64,000 nucleotides of DNA from Lentzea flava. GTDB lineage: Bacteria; Actinomycetota; Actinomycetes; Mycobacteriales; Pseudonocardiaceae. This document shows, in pieces, positions 35,621-44,105 of the stretch (within the stretch, counting starts at the first letter, position 1; each line of letters starts with the position of its first letter). A program made the position numbers and the translations under genes. The notes beneath the pieces are model-generated. The model searched no databases. It worked only from the letters and a program-made list of their open reading frames with translations, and was not told where the DNA came from. The stretch is from positions 29,221-93,220 of the forward strand of contig NZ_BMRE01000038.1 in the NCBI RefSeq assembly GCF_014648475.1, in the 5' to 3' direction.

Positions 35621-36364
35621 ATGACCTATCCGACGCAGCCCGTCTACGCCCCGCCACCGGTCGCACCGCCCAAGCCCTCGCGGTTCGGTGCGCTGGCCTG
35701 GAGCGCGTTGATCCTCGGGATCGTCGGTGTCGTCGGCTCGCCGGTCATCGTCTTCAACAACCTCACCGCGATCGCGGCATTCGTCGGGCTCGTGCTGGGC
35801 ATCATCGCGTTGTTCGGGACGCGCAAGATCCTGGCGGCCATCGGCGTTGTCCTGTGCGTGCTGGCGATCGTCTTCACCGTGGTCGCTCAGCAGGCCGCGG
35901 TCGAAGAGCTCGACAAGATCCTCGACCAGGGCGTCGTGAGCGAAACCCCGAAGCAGCAGGCGCTCGTCGATCCCCCGACGTGGGGCAAGCGCTTCACGTG
36001 GGCGAACGGCCTCTCGGTCGAGGTCGCCGCGCCCGTCGCCTGCACGCCCGGCCAGTACGCGGCGCCGCAGGACATCGCCCGCGCGGTGAAGTTCAAGGTC
36101 ACCATCACCAACGGCACCAGCGCCGCGTTCGAGACCGCGTTGCTGTCGCTCGGCAACGACGCCCAGTTCAACAGCCAGAAGGTCTCGAAGGTGTTCGACA
36201 GCAACGGAGACTGCAACAGCACCGTCGACAACACGACCGTGCTGCCCGGCAAGACCTACACCTACGAGGTGGCGTACTCGGTGGGCGCGGAGCGAGGTGA
36301 GATGCAGCTCGTGTTCGAACCGACCTTCAACTCGGACAAGGCCGTGTTCGTCGGTCAGGCGTAA
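35621..36364 (+). CDS. DUF4352-like membrane-anchored protein
   Basis: A 247-aa protein beginning with a short Pro-rich cytoplasmic tail (MTYPTQPVYAPPPVAPPKPS). Two or three hydrophobic segments follow (about residues 28-88), of DUF4190 type, and then an extracellular beta-sandwich (about 115-247) resembling DUF4352 (VKFKVTITNGTSAAFET). Actinobacteria have many such proteins of unknown role at the cell surface. ATG 35621 is preceded by CCAGGAGCCG. No enzyme motif is seen. Confidence 0.78.
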   Translation: MTYPTQPVYAPPPVAPPKPSRFGALAWSALILGIVGVVGSPVIVFNNLTAIAAFVGLVLGIIALFGTRKILAAIGVVLCVLAIVFTVVAQQAAVEELDKILDQGVVSETPKQQALVDPPTWGKRFTWANGLSVEVAAPVACTPGQYAAPQDIARAVKFKVTITNGTSAAFETALLSLGNDAQFNSQKVSKVFDSNGDCNSTVDNTTVLPGKTYTYEVAYSVGAERGEMQLVFEPTFNSDKAVFVGQA

Positions 36365-36406
36365 ACCGTTCGCGAGCGGGCGCTCGGACGGGTTACAAAT
36401 CGGGGC

Positions 36407-37174
36407 ATGTTGCGCAAGTACCCGCGAACGCCCCACCTCGAGGGCTCGCGCCTGCAGCCAGGTGACGAGGACCTCGACCAGGTGCCGTTCCGCGCGATCG
36501 CGGGACGGCATCTGGTCGTCGAGGAGAAGCTCGACGGCGCCAACGCGGGCATCAGCTTCGACTCCGCCGGTGTGCTGAAGTTGCAGTCACGCGGCCATTT
36601 CCTGACGGGCGGACCGCGCGAGCGGCAGTTCGCGCCCCTGAAGGCGTGGGCCGCGACGCACCAGAGCGTGCTCTGGGAGCGGCTCGGCACGCGTTACGTC
36701 CTCTACGGGGAATGGTTGTACGCCAAGCACACCGTGTTCTACGACGCGCTGCCGCACCACTTCTGCGAGTTCGATCTGCTCGACCGCGAGACCGGCGACT
36801 TCCTGTCCACACCCGAGCGCCGCCGTCTGCTCGAAGGAACGCCGGTGGTCTCCGTGCCGGTGCTGCACGAGGGTCCGCTGCGCAAGCTGGAAGAGCTGAC
36901 GTCGCTGATCGGCCCGTCCACGTGCCGCACGCCCGGCTGGCGTGACGTGCTCGTGGAGGCGGCCCGTGCCGCGGGACAGGACCCGGAAGTCGTTGTCGCG
37001 GAAACAGATTCCGACGACCACATGGAAGGCCTCTACATCAAGGTGGAGGAGGACGGGCGAACGGTCGAGCGCTACAAGTGGGTGCGGCCGACGTTCCTCA
37101 CCGCCGTGCTGGACTCGGGCAGCCACTGGCAGGACCGCCCGATCCTGCCGAACCGGGTGGTGTCCGGTGTTTGA
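36407..37174 (+). CDS. RNA ligase family protein
   Basis: A 255-aa ATP-dependent nucleic-acid ligase. The adenylation motif I is K41-L-D-G (EEKLDGAN). Motif III (YGEWLYAKH), motif IV (EGLYIKV) and motif V (YKWVRP) are all present, so the nucleotidyltransferase domain looks complete. The upstream TACAAAT may be a -10 giving a near-leaderless mRNA. Its 3' end overlaps the HD/kinase gene by 8 bp. Together they would heal and seal broken RNA, for example after tRNA anticodon cleavage; the actual target is unknown. Confidence 0.88.
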   Translation: MLRKYPRTPHLEGSRLQPGDEDLDQVPFRAIAGRHLVVEEKLDGANAGISFDSAGVLKLQSRGHFLTGGPRERQFAPLKAWAATHQSVLWERLGTRYVLYGEWLYAKHTVFYDALPHHFCEFDLLDRETGDFLSTPERRRLLEGTPVVSVPVLHEGPLRKLEELTSLIGPSTCRTPGWRDVLVEAARAAGQDPEVVVAETDSDDHMEGLYIKVEEDGRTVERYKWVRPTFLTAVLDSGSHWQDRPILPNRVVSGV

Positions 37175-38300
37175 GCAGCTCTGCCCGGCGGGTCCACAGT
37201 GGACGCTGGACTGGGACGCCGTCCGCACGGCGTTCCCGTGGGTGCGCGCACTGGAAGGCGTGCCACAGGATCCCATCCACCACGCGGAAGGCGACGTCGC
37301 CACGCACACCCGCATGGCCTGCGAGGTGCTCGCCTCGCTGCCGGAGTGGCGAGCGCGCCCGGAGCCCGATCGCGTGCGCTTGTTCGCGGCGGTGTTGCTG
37401 CACGACGTCGCCAAGCCGTTCCGCACCCAGATCGAAGACGGCCGCATTACCGCACACGGCCACTCCCGCGCCGGTGACCTCATGGCGCGCAAGGTGTTGT
37501 GGGAGATGGGACGCCCGATCGCCTGGCGCGAGCACGTCGCCGCGCTGGTGCGCCACCACCAGGTGCCGTTCTGGGCGCTGGAGCGGCCCGACCTCGACCG
37601 CATCGCGTTCCGGGTGAGCCTGCTCGCCCGCAACGACGACCTGGCGACGCTGGCCCGCGCCGACATCCTCGGCCGGATCTGCGGCGACGCCGAGTCCGTG
37701 CTGGAGAACATCGCCCTGTTCGAGGAGTACTGCCGCGAACGCGACTGCCTCGACCGCCCGCGCGACTTCCCGTCCGACCACGCGCGGTTCCAGTACTTCC
37801 GCACCCCCGGCCGCGACCCGGACTACGCCGCCTACGACGACACGCGCGTCGAGGTGACAGTGCTGTCCGGCCTGCCGGGCGTCGGCAAGGACCACTGGAT
37901 CGCTGCCAACCGGCCAGGCTGGCCGGTGGTAAGTCTCGACTCCGTGCGCACGCGGCTCGGCATCGCCCCGGACGGCGACCAACGCGCCGTGGCAGCCGCG
38001 GCCTTCGAGGAAGCGCGGACGCTGCTTCGCGCGGGGGAGCGGTTCGTCTGGAACGCGACCAACATCTCCCGCCAGCTCCGCGACCGCTGCATCAGCTTGG
38101 CCGCCGACTACCACGCCCGAGTCACGCTCGTCGGCCTCGAAGCCCCGAAGCCGGTGATCCACGCCCGCAACCGCGCCCGCCCGGAACCGGTGCCGGCGGC
38201 GGTGATCGACCGGCTCGTCGACAAGTGGGAAGCGGTCGACGTCACCGAAGCGCATGCCGTCGAACGGGTGGACACGGCACAGACGTCGACACGTACTTAG
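37167..38300 (+). CDS. HD-domain / polynucleotide kinase fusion (RNA end-healing enzyme)
   Basis: A 377-aa two-domain protein. The N-terminal HD phosphohydrolase (about residues 40-190) has H-x-EGDVATHTRM, then LLHDVAKP and GHSRAG, and HH further on (VRHHQVPFW). The C-terminal P-loop kinase (about 225-370) has SGLPGVGKDHW and SLDSVRTRLG, whose Asp and Arg match the 5'-OH site of T4 Pnk. This is the architecture of bacterial HD-Pnk enzymes, which remove 2',3'-cyclic or 3'-phosphate ends and phosphorylate 5'-OH ends. GTG 37167 overlaps the ligase gene, giving a healing-plus-sealing pair. Confidence 0.85.
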   Translation: MFEQLCPAGPQWTLDWDAVRTAFPWVRALEGVPQDPIHHAEGDVATHTRMACEVLASLPEWRARPEPDRVRLFAAVLLHDVAKPFRTQIEDGRITAHGHSRAGDLMARKVLWEMGRPIAWREHVAALVRHHQVPFWALERPDLDRIAFRVSLLARNDDLATLARADILGRICGDAESVLENIALFEEYCRERDCLDRPRDFPSDHARFQYFRTPGRDPDYAAYDDTRVEVTVLSGLPGVGKDHWIAANRPGWPVVSLDSVRTRLGIAPDGDQRAVAAAAFEEARTLLRAGERFVWNATNISRQLRDRCISLAADYHARVTLVGLEAPKPVIHARNRARPEPVPAAVIDRLVDKWEAVDVTEAHAVERVDTAQTSTRT

Positions 38301-38357
38301 CTCCGCCGCCGATGCCTCATACAAGGGAGCCCTGCCCACCCCCTGGAGGCGCGCGCC

Positions 38358-38738
38358 ATGACCGACGTTCCGCTGACCAGATCGGTCCGCCTGATCTTCG
38401 AGTTCACCGCGGACGGCGTCCGGCTCCTGGAGCAACACCCGGTCAACGTCACCGTGGGACTCTTCCGCGACCAGGACGCCGGCGACTACGTCGAGGTTCG
38501 CAACCGCGACGGCCGCACCATCAGCCGGGTACCGGTCTGGGCCGGCATCGGCAGCAACGTCGAAACGTTCCCCGAAGATCCATATATCAGCTCGGACACC
38601 CCGCGCGTCCTCACCGTCGTGGTGCCTTCCCCACCTGACGCCGACCACGTCGCCGTCGTCCGCGACAGCCGGGCCAACGGCCACAACACCGAGGGCTCCG
38701 GCACCGAGGTCCTCGGCACCTTTCGCCTCTCACCCTGA
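38358..38738 (+). CDS. Hypothetical protein downstream of the RNA repair pair
   Basis: A 126-aa soluble protein from ATG 38358, with a GGAGG ribosome site. Alternating polar/hydrophobic segments (SVRLIFEFTADGVRLL, NVTVGLF, VLTVVVPSP) suggest a beta-sandwich. The family was not recognised. It lies 57 bp after the HD/kinase gene and could be co-transcribed. Codons for PYIS include CCATATATCAG, which recalls the AT-rich motif family. Repeat copy C follows. Confidence 0.65.
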   Translation: MTDVPLTRSVRLIFEFTADGVRLLEQHPVNVTVGLFRDQDAGDYVEVRNRDGRTISRVPVWAGIGSNVETFPEDPYISSDTPRVLTVVVPSPPDADHVAVVRDSRANGHNTEGSGTEVLGTFRLSP

Positions 38739-38761
38739 TTATGTCAACCCGTCACCGCGCC

Positions 38762-38905
38762 GACCTGCGCCTTAGCAATGAGTCTTTGGACGACGTCGTC
38801 AAAAGACTCGTTGCTAAGGGGTGCGGGCGGGCGGCCCGGCGGGCTGGCGGAAGGCACGCCGGGCGGTGATATATCGGTCGGCGAGGGCGGCGGCCGATAT
38901 GTCGG
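38762..38905. repeat. Dispersed hairpin element, copy C
   Basis: Same order as copy B: GACCTGC (38762-38768), then a 50-bp near-perfect palindrome (38770-38819; one G-A mismatch and one G-U pair) with centre GACGACGTCGTC. After a GC-rich run come GTGATATATCGG (38866-38877) and CCGATATGTCGG (38894-38905). The stem carries CTTAGCAAYGAGTC instead of the TTATGCAAAA arm of copies A and B. It lies between convergent genes. Confidence 0.78.
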
Positions 38906-38911
38906 TGGGAG

Positions 38912-40141
38912 CTAGCGGCGGTGTCCGCCGCGGTGGCCGATGGCTCGGACGAGCCAGAGGGTGCCCGCGCCGGCGACGACGAGGACGGCGATGCCGGTGA
39001 GGAAGCCGACGCTCGTGGAGGAGTCGTCCGGCTGGGCCGGCGGGCTGGCGTTGGACCTGGTCTGGGTGATGGCGGGGACGTCGGTCATCTGCAGGGAGTT
39101 CGACTTCACCAGGCCCGTGCCCTCCAGCAGGAGCATGTGCTTGAGGAGGAGTGTCAGACCGGTTTGTGCTGCGACTCGCGCGGGGACGCTCTTGGTCGTC
39201 GCGCGTGCCCTGGCGACCTGGACGATGAGTGAGCCGTCGGCGGCGCGCGACAGGTTCGCGTACATGCGGTCGAGCTCCTCGCCCGAGCTGGACGAGATCG
39301 CGTTGGCCCACGACTTCTGTTCGGTCGTCGGTTCAGCCGGGAGGTCCACGCCGATCTGGCCGGCGGCCTCGTTCACCGCGGCGACGAGCTGGGTGTGCTC
39401 GGCGGCGAGCTGGCCGGCCACCTTGCGGACCTTCGCGTCACGGGCGCGGTCGGAGCTCTCGCGGCTCGCCGGTTTCTGCCACAGCGAATGCTGCATGAGC
39501 AGAACGAGCAATTCCCGGTCCGACGGTTCGATGTTCTGGCCGATGACGCGGACCGCGTTCACCTGAGCCTTGGCCGTCACCAATTCGAGAGCGGACGGGT
39601 CGACCTGTCCGGTGTTCTCGAGGACCGTCATCGTTCGGATCAGCATTTGCACGGTTTGGTGGGCGAGCGTGCGAATTGTGGTGTTCTGCGTTGTGGCGCG
39701 CGTTTGTGTTGCCATCACGAGAAGGCCGCCCTGCGTCTGCCGGACGATCGTCGCGTAGGCGCGGTCGTGGTTGTCTCCGGTGCGGCCTTCCATCTCGTTG
39801 ATGAGGGCCTGGTGTTCACTGCTCACGTCGTTCGGCAGGACCACACCGAGTTCGCCGGCGGCTTTGAGGAGATCGACGTCGAGTCGGGAGTGTCCTTCGA
39901 AGATGTCCCTTCCGGCATTGCTGATGCCCGCATTGGTGGTGCGTGCCGGAGCCTCTTTGCTTACTGGTACCAACCACGAGTTCGCTTGGCGCAGAGATAC
40001 CATGAAAGAGCGGTCCGAGGGTTGCACTTCTGTGGACTGCGCATTCGCCGGGACTGCTCCGATGAAAGCCCCGATAAATACAGCCGACGTAACGGCAAAA
40101 AGCGCTGCGTGCTGCCCCAGCGTGCCCAACCGGTGACGCAT
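38912..40141 (-). CDS. Exported protein with two DUF4142 repeats
   Basis: A 409-aa exported protein. The signal peptide ends near residue 35 (AVPANAQS). Two related helical DUF4142 units follow, each beginning with a start-like SDRxxxVxLxxxxLW motif: PSDRSFMVSLRQANSWLVP (~41-60) and PSDRELLVLLMQHSLWQKP (~205-223). A Ser/Pro-rich stretch, a C-terminal helix (~379-400) and a basic tail anchor it. ATG 40141 has GGAGGG upstream. The function is unknown. It is divergent from the ECF sigma gene across a CRP-type box. Confidence 0.85.
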   Translation of the reverse strand: MRHRLGTLGQHAALFAVTSAVFIGAFIGAVPANAQSTEVQPSDRSFMVSLRQANSWLVPVSKEAPARTTNAGISNAGRDIFEGHSRLDVDLLKAAGELGVVLPNDVSSEHQALINEMEGRTGDNHDRAYATIVRQTQGGLLVMATQTRATTQNTTIRTLAHQTVQMLIRTMTVLENTGQVDPSALELVTAKAQVNAVRVIGQNIEPSDRELLVLLMQHSLWQKPASRESSDRARDAKVRKVAGQLAAEHTQLVAAVNEAAGQIGVDLPAEPTTEQKSWANAISSSSGEELDRMYANLSRAADGSLIVQVARARATTKSVPARVAAQTGLTLLLKHMLLLEGTGLVKSNSLQMTDVPAITQTRSNASPPAQPDDSSTSVGFLTGIAVLVVAGAGTLWLVRAIGHRGGHRR

Positions 40142-40229
40142 AGTGCCCGTTCCCTCCCGCGATCGAGCTGCCTTCAAAGGTGATACGCGCTGGTTGGGCC
40201 GTGGTTCACGACGCATGCACAGGTGTCGA

Positions 40230-40245
40230 TGTGACGTGCATCACA
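40230..40245. promoter_or_regulatory. CRP-family operator
   Basis: TGTGACGTGCATCACA is the perfect TGTGA-N6-TCACA palindrome of CRP-type regulators (Rv3676/GlxR class). It lies 89 bp from the DUF4142 start and 155 bp from the sigma-factor start, able to act on both. Confidence 0.8.
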
Positions 40246-40399
40246 CAAAGATCTGCGAACCATTCGGGCGTGATTTACGTACCCGAGAGGATTTCGCGTT
40301 CGCGAGGTAGTATGCGAACGATTCCGCTCGGCCACCGAGTCGCTAGGCCTGCCGCCCGAAGCGAAGACGTCGCCGATATCTGGGGAGGGCGCAAGCTTC

Positions 40400-40927
40400 A
40401 TGGTCGATCAGGGCAGGGTTGCCGAGGCCCAGCAGGACGAGGAATTGCTGACGTTGCTCTACGGGCAGTTTCAGCGGATGTTGTTCTCGCAGGTCCTGTG
40501 TCTGACCAACTACGACCGTCAATGGACGGAAGATGTCGTCCAGGAGACGTTGATCAGGGCTTGGCAGAACTCCGCGCATCTCGTTCGTGAACCGGGGATG
40601 TTGCGCGGCTGGCTTTGTACTGTCGCTCGTCGCATTGTGATCGACGGATGGCGCAGCCGGCAGGCGCGCCCGCAGGAAGTGGAATTGCTTCGTCCGGACA
40701 TCGCCGAATCTCCCGATGACACGGAACAGACACTTTCGGTGATGGTCATTACCGATGTTGTACGCCAATTGAGTGATGAACACCGTTCGGCTATCTACGA
40801 AACGTATGTCATGGGACGAACGGTGAAGGAGGCCGCAGTCGTTCTCGGAGTCCCGGAAGGAACCGTCAAGTCCCGGCTGTACAAGGCGATGCACACCATC
40901 CGCCGGGCGCTTCAGGACAGGAGCTAG
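40400..40927 (+). CDS. ECF sigma factor
   Basis: A 175-aa extracytoplasmic-function sigma factor. Region 2 (LFSQVLCLTNYDRQWTEDVVQETLIRAW, given in parts LFSQVLCLTN and EDVVQETLIRAW) and region 4 (VVRQLSDEHRSAIYETYV and KEAAVVLGVPEGTVKSRLYK) are complete. ATG 40400 has GGGGAGGG upstream. The next gene, 4 bp away, encodes its zinc-binding anti-sigma factor. A TAGTAT hexamer at 40308-40313 could be a -10. The resemblance is to the SigK/SigL-like group; the stimulus is unknown. Confidence 0.9.
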   Translation: MVDQGRVAEAQQDEELLTLLYGQFQRMLFSQVLCLTNYDRQWTEDVVQETLIRAWQNSAHLVREPGMLRGWLCTVARRIVIDGWRSRQARPQEVELLRPDIAESPDDTEQTLSVMVITDVVRQLSDEHRSAIYETYVMGRTVKEAAVVLGVPEGTVKSRLYKAMHTIRRALQDRS

Positions 40928-40931
40928 CGCG

Positions 40932-41354
40932 ATGGTGACCCGTCAACCACATCAGGAGCACGTGCACACAGCCGTGAACGCCGAAAACCGCACGAGCCCC
41001 GACGGGCCGTGCGGTGACGTTGCGGCGTATGTGCTCGGGGTACTCGAACCCGCCCAGCACGTGATCTTCTCCCGGCACCTAGCCGGGTGCGAGAGCTGCC
41101 GGCGCGACGTGGCCGACTTCGGCGTGTTCGCGCCGGTGCTGCGTCAGGTCGTCAGTCAGCCCGCGGCGCGCCGTCCGTGCCCGATCACCCGCAGCATCCT
41201 GCTGGTGGCGGCGGGCGTCGTGGTCGCCATCGCCGCGGTGCTCTCGGTCGTGGAGTCGCTGTCTTCTCACGTCGACGACGCGGTCGAGGTCGGCTCCCTG
41301 ACGCGCGCGCAGCCCGTCCGCGGTGAGCCGTTTCCGCTGTTCCGTCACGTGTGA
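40932..41354 (+). CDS. Membrane anti-sigma factor with zinc-binding motif
   Basis: A 140-aa partner of the preceding sigma factor. The cytoplasmic N-terminal domain has the ZAS motif H-x3-C-x2-C (SRHLAGCESCRRD, about residues 56-68) preceded by CGDVAAYVLGVLEP. One transmembrane helix (~89-107, SILLVAAGVVVAIAAVLSV) follows, then a short external tail of ~30 residues, too small for a sensor domain, so regulated proteolysis or another partner is likely. ATG 40932 follows the sigma stop by 4 bp. Confidence 0.87.
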   Translation: MVTRQPHQEHVHTAVNAENRTSPDGPCGDVAAYVLGVLEPAQHVIFSRHLAGCESCRRDVADFGVFAPVLRQVVSQPAARRPCPITRSILLVAAGVVVAIAAVLSVVESLSSHVDDAVEVGSLTRAQPVRGEPFPLFRHV

Positions 41355-41564
41355 ACGCGTGAGCAGGCAGGCGAGGCGGAGCCACCCGCGCACCAGCCTG
41401 GCCCAGATCATCGCTCTCTCCCGGACAGCTCACAGTTCCGTTGACCGTTACCTGTGGGTAAGTTTGCCCGACGACGAAGCGCAGGTCTTTACGGTCCGCA
41501 CCGAAGGAACACCGACACCTTCGAGCCGCGGTCCTCTCGGTACCGAAGGCGGGGGTAGGTAGAG

Positions 41565-44105
41565 GTGACATCTCCACTACTCGGCCGGGACGCGGAACTC
41601 GCAGCTCTCGGGCGTTTGCTGGACGACGCACTGAACGGCACGGCCTCCTGCGTGGTGGTCACCGGGGGCTTCGGCATCGGCAAGACCGCCCTGCTCGACG
41701 CCTTCACCGCCCAGGCGCGGGAGCGCGGCTTCGCCGTCCGCCTGGCCAAGAGTGCCCGCCTGGAGAGTCACTTACCGGGCGCCGTGGTCCGCCAGCTCGC
41801 ACCGTGCCTCGCGAACGAGCACGACCTTGAAGAGCTGTACGCGCGCGCCGCGGCCTCCGCCCGCAAGGCACCGATCCTGATGGTCGTCGACGACGTCCAC
41901 GTCGCCGACACCTTCTCCAAGCGCGCACTCGCGTACCTGCGCCCGCGCCTGCAAGGCCTCCCCGTCGTCATGGCTCTCGGTGCCTCCCAGGGCTACCTGT
42001 CCACGGACGAGGTGACGCTGCCCGAGATCGCGGGCGCCCACCCGCACCGCATCGACCTCGACGGTCTCGACGTCGCGGCCATCGCGCAGCTCACCGAAGA
42101 CTTCCCCGACCGGGATCCGCAGCGCTGTCACGAACTCACCGGCGGAAACCCGTACCTGCTCCAGGCGTTGCTGCGCGAGGAAGGCGAGGGGTCGGCCGCG
42201 GTCGGCGAGATGATCGGCATGCGGCTGCGCGAGTACACCGGCGCTGCCGAGGTCGCCAGGTCCGCCGCGGTGCTCGACGGTGACGCCGGCCTGGAACTGC
42301 TGTCCGCGCTGACCGGCTTCGACGCGTTGCCCGCCGTCGACACGCTCGTCCGCCTCGGCGTGCTCGCCGACACCGACCCGCTGACGTTCCGGCATCCGTT
42401 CGTGCGCAACAGCATCCTCGCCGACATGCCGATCGCCGTGCGCTCCGCCGCGCACGCCCGTGCCGCCTGGCTGCTGTTCGAGTCCGACGCTCCCGACGAA
42501 CGCGTCGCCGAGCACGTGCTGAAGGCGCGGTCCGTCCGTCTGCCGTGGTCGGTGGACCTGCTGCGGGAGGTCGGCGGCGTCGAGCACCTCGAACGGGCGC
42601 TCGAGGAACACCTGTCCGAAGAGGACCGCCTGTCGATCGAGGTCGAGCTCGGTCACGCGGAACACCTCAAGGACAACAGGGAAGGCCGCGACCGGGTCCG
42701 CGACGCGCTGACCGCCTGCGAGGACCCGCACCTCGCCGCGAACGTCGCGCTGTCGTTGATCCAGAACATGTGCACCGGCTCGGACGCGCACTTCGCGGTG
42801 TCGCTGGCGATCATGGTGATTGCCCGGCTGCTGCCAGAAGACCGCGACATGGTCTGGAACATCGTCTGCACCACTTATCTTCTCGCTGCCAACCGCGACG
42901 TGCAGATGGCCAACTGCGCGGGCAAGTACTTCGACGACCTCATCGGCGAGATCCCGCAGGACCCGAACCTGAAGCGTGCGCGGCTCGCGTTGCTCGCGGT
43001 CGCCAACGCCCGCAGCGGTGACTCGTCCGACGAAGCCGTCGGGCGCGCGCTGGAAGCACTCGACGGCGAGTGGGTCGACGTCTTCGGCGAGCCCTACCTG
43101 TTCACGTTCCTGGTGCCGGTGCTCGCCGACAACCCGCAGCACATCAACAAACTCTGGCTGACGCACAGCACCGCGCCGGTCTCGCACGACCCGCACCTGC
43201 GCCGCGGAATGCTGAGCATGATCGCTCGCGCCGCGGCCTTCCACAACAGCGGCGATCTCTCGCGCGCGTACACGTTCCTGACGCCGCCGGTCGCGACGGG
43301 GAACACGGACTGTCCCGCAGTGCTGCTCGCCACGGCGAAACTCGCCGAGGTGTGCATCGAGATGGGCCAGTTCGACGAGGCGGCCCCGCTCGTCACCGTG
43401 GACGGCGACCTGTTGCAGCACATCAACATCCGCTACGCCCGCGGCCGGCTCAAGCTCGCGTCGTGCCACGCGGAGGGCGCGCTGGAAGACCTGCTCGAAG
43501 TGGGCAGGCGGCTCGCCGAACGCGACATGCCGAACCCCGCGCTGATGCCGTGGCGTCACCACGCCGTGCGCGCGTACCTGGCGCTGGGCAACCGCGACGA
43601 CGCTGCCCGGCTGGCGCACGAAGAGCTGGATCTGGCCAAGCGGTGGGGTTCCACGCGCGTCATCGGAACCGCGTTGATGAGCGTCGGCATCAGCACCGAC
43701 GACATCGATGTCCTCGCTGAGGCGGAACAGCTTCTCGCCTCGTCACCGCACCGGCTGCTGCACGCCCAGTCCTTGTACTGGCTCGGCCACCACCTGCGTC
43801 GCAAGGGCCGCACCGACGCCGCGGCCCCACACCTGCGCCGCGCATTCGACCTCGCCCGCCAGCTCAGCGCGCACCCGCTGGCCAAGCTCGCCGGTGACGA
43901 GGTCCGCGACGGCGACGACCAGGTGCAGGGCCTGACCAAGCAGGAGAACAGGGTCGCGCGGATGGCGGCGCAGGGCCTGACGAACCGGCAGATCGCCGAG
44001 ACCCTGCACCTGACCCGCCGCACGGTGGAGCTGCACCTGTCGAGCGCCTACCGCAAGCTCGGCATCACGGGACGAGCTGAGCTCGTCGCCGCCTTGTGGT
44101 CCTGA
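41565..44105 (+). CDS. Large ATP-binding LuxR-family regulator (LAL)
   Basis: An 846-aa regulator. The N-terminal AAA/STAND ATPase has Walker A GGFGIGKTA (about residues 32-40) and Walker B-like ILMVVDDVH (~105-113). The middle ~500 residues are helical repeats, and the C-terminal LuxR helix-turn-helix (LTKQENRVARMAAQGLTNRQ then IAETLHLTRRTVELHLSS) occupies about 788-846. LAL regulators often switch on secondary metabolism or sugar use; here the convergent MFS/PEP-synthase-like pair is a possible target. GTG 41565 was chosen. The 211 bp before it hold no gene and no clear promoter. Confidence 0.88.
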   Translation: MTSPLLGRDAELAALGRLLDDALNGTASCVVVTGGFGIGKTALLDAFTAQARERGFAVRLAKSARLESHLPGAVVRQLAPCLANEHDLEELYARAAASARKAPILMVVDDVHVADTFSKRALAYLRPRLQGLPVVMALGASQGYLSTDEVTLPEIAGAHPHRIDLDGLDVAAIAQLTEDFPDRDPQRCHELTGGNPYLLQALLREEGEGSAAVGEMIGMRLREYTGAAEVARSAAVLDGDAGLELLSALTGFDALPAVDTLVRLGVLADTDPLTFRHPFVRNSILADMPIAVRSAAHARAAWLLFESDAPDERVAEHVLKARSVRLPWSVDLLREVGGVEHLERALEEHLSEEDRLSIEVELGHAEHLKDNREGRDRVRDALTACEDPHLAANVALSLIQNMCTGSDAHFAVSLAIMVIARLLPEDRDMVWNIVCTTYLLAANRDVQMANCAGKYFDDLIGEIPQDPNLKRARLALLAVANARSGDSSDEAVGRALEALDGEWVDVFGEPYLFTFLVPVLADNPQHINKLWLTHSTAPVSHDPHLRRGMLSMIARAAAFHNSGDLSRAYTFLTPPVATGNTDCPAVLLATAKLAEVCIEMGQFDEAAPLVTVDGDLLQHINIRYARGRLKLASCHAEGALEDLLEVGRRLAERDMPNPALMPWRHHAVRAYLALGNRDDAARLAHEELDLAKRWGSTRVIGTALMSVGISTDDIDVLAEAEQLLASSPHRLLHAQSLYWLGHHLRRKGRTDAAAPHLRRAFDLARQLSAHPLAKLAGDEVRDGDDQVQGLTKQENRVARMAAQGLTNRQIAETLHLTRRTVELHLSSAYRKLGITGRAELVAALWS

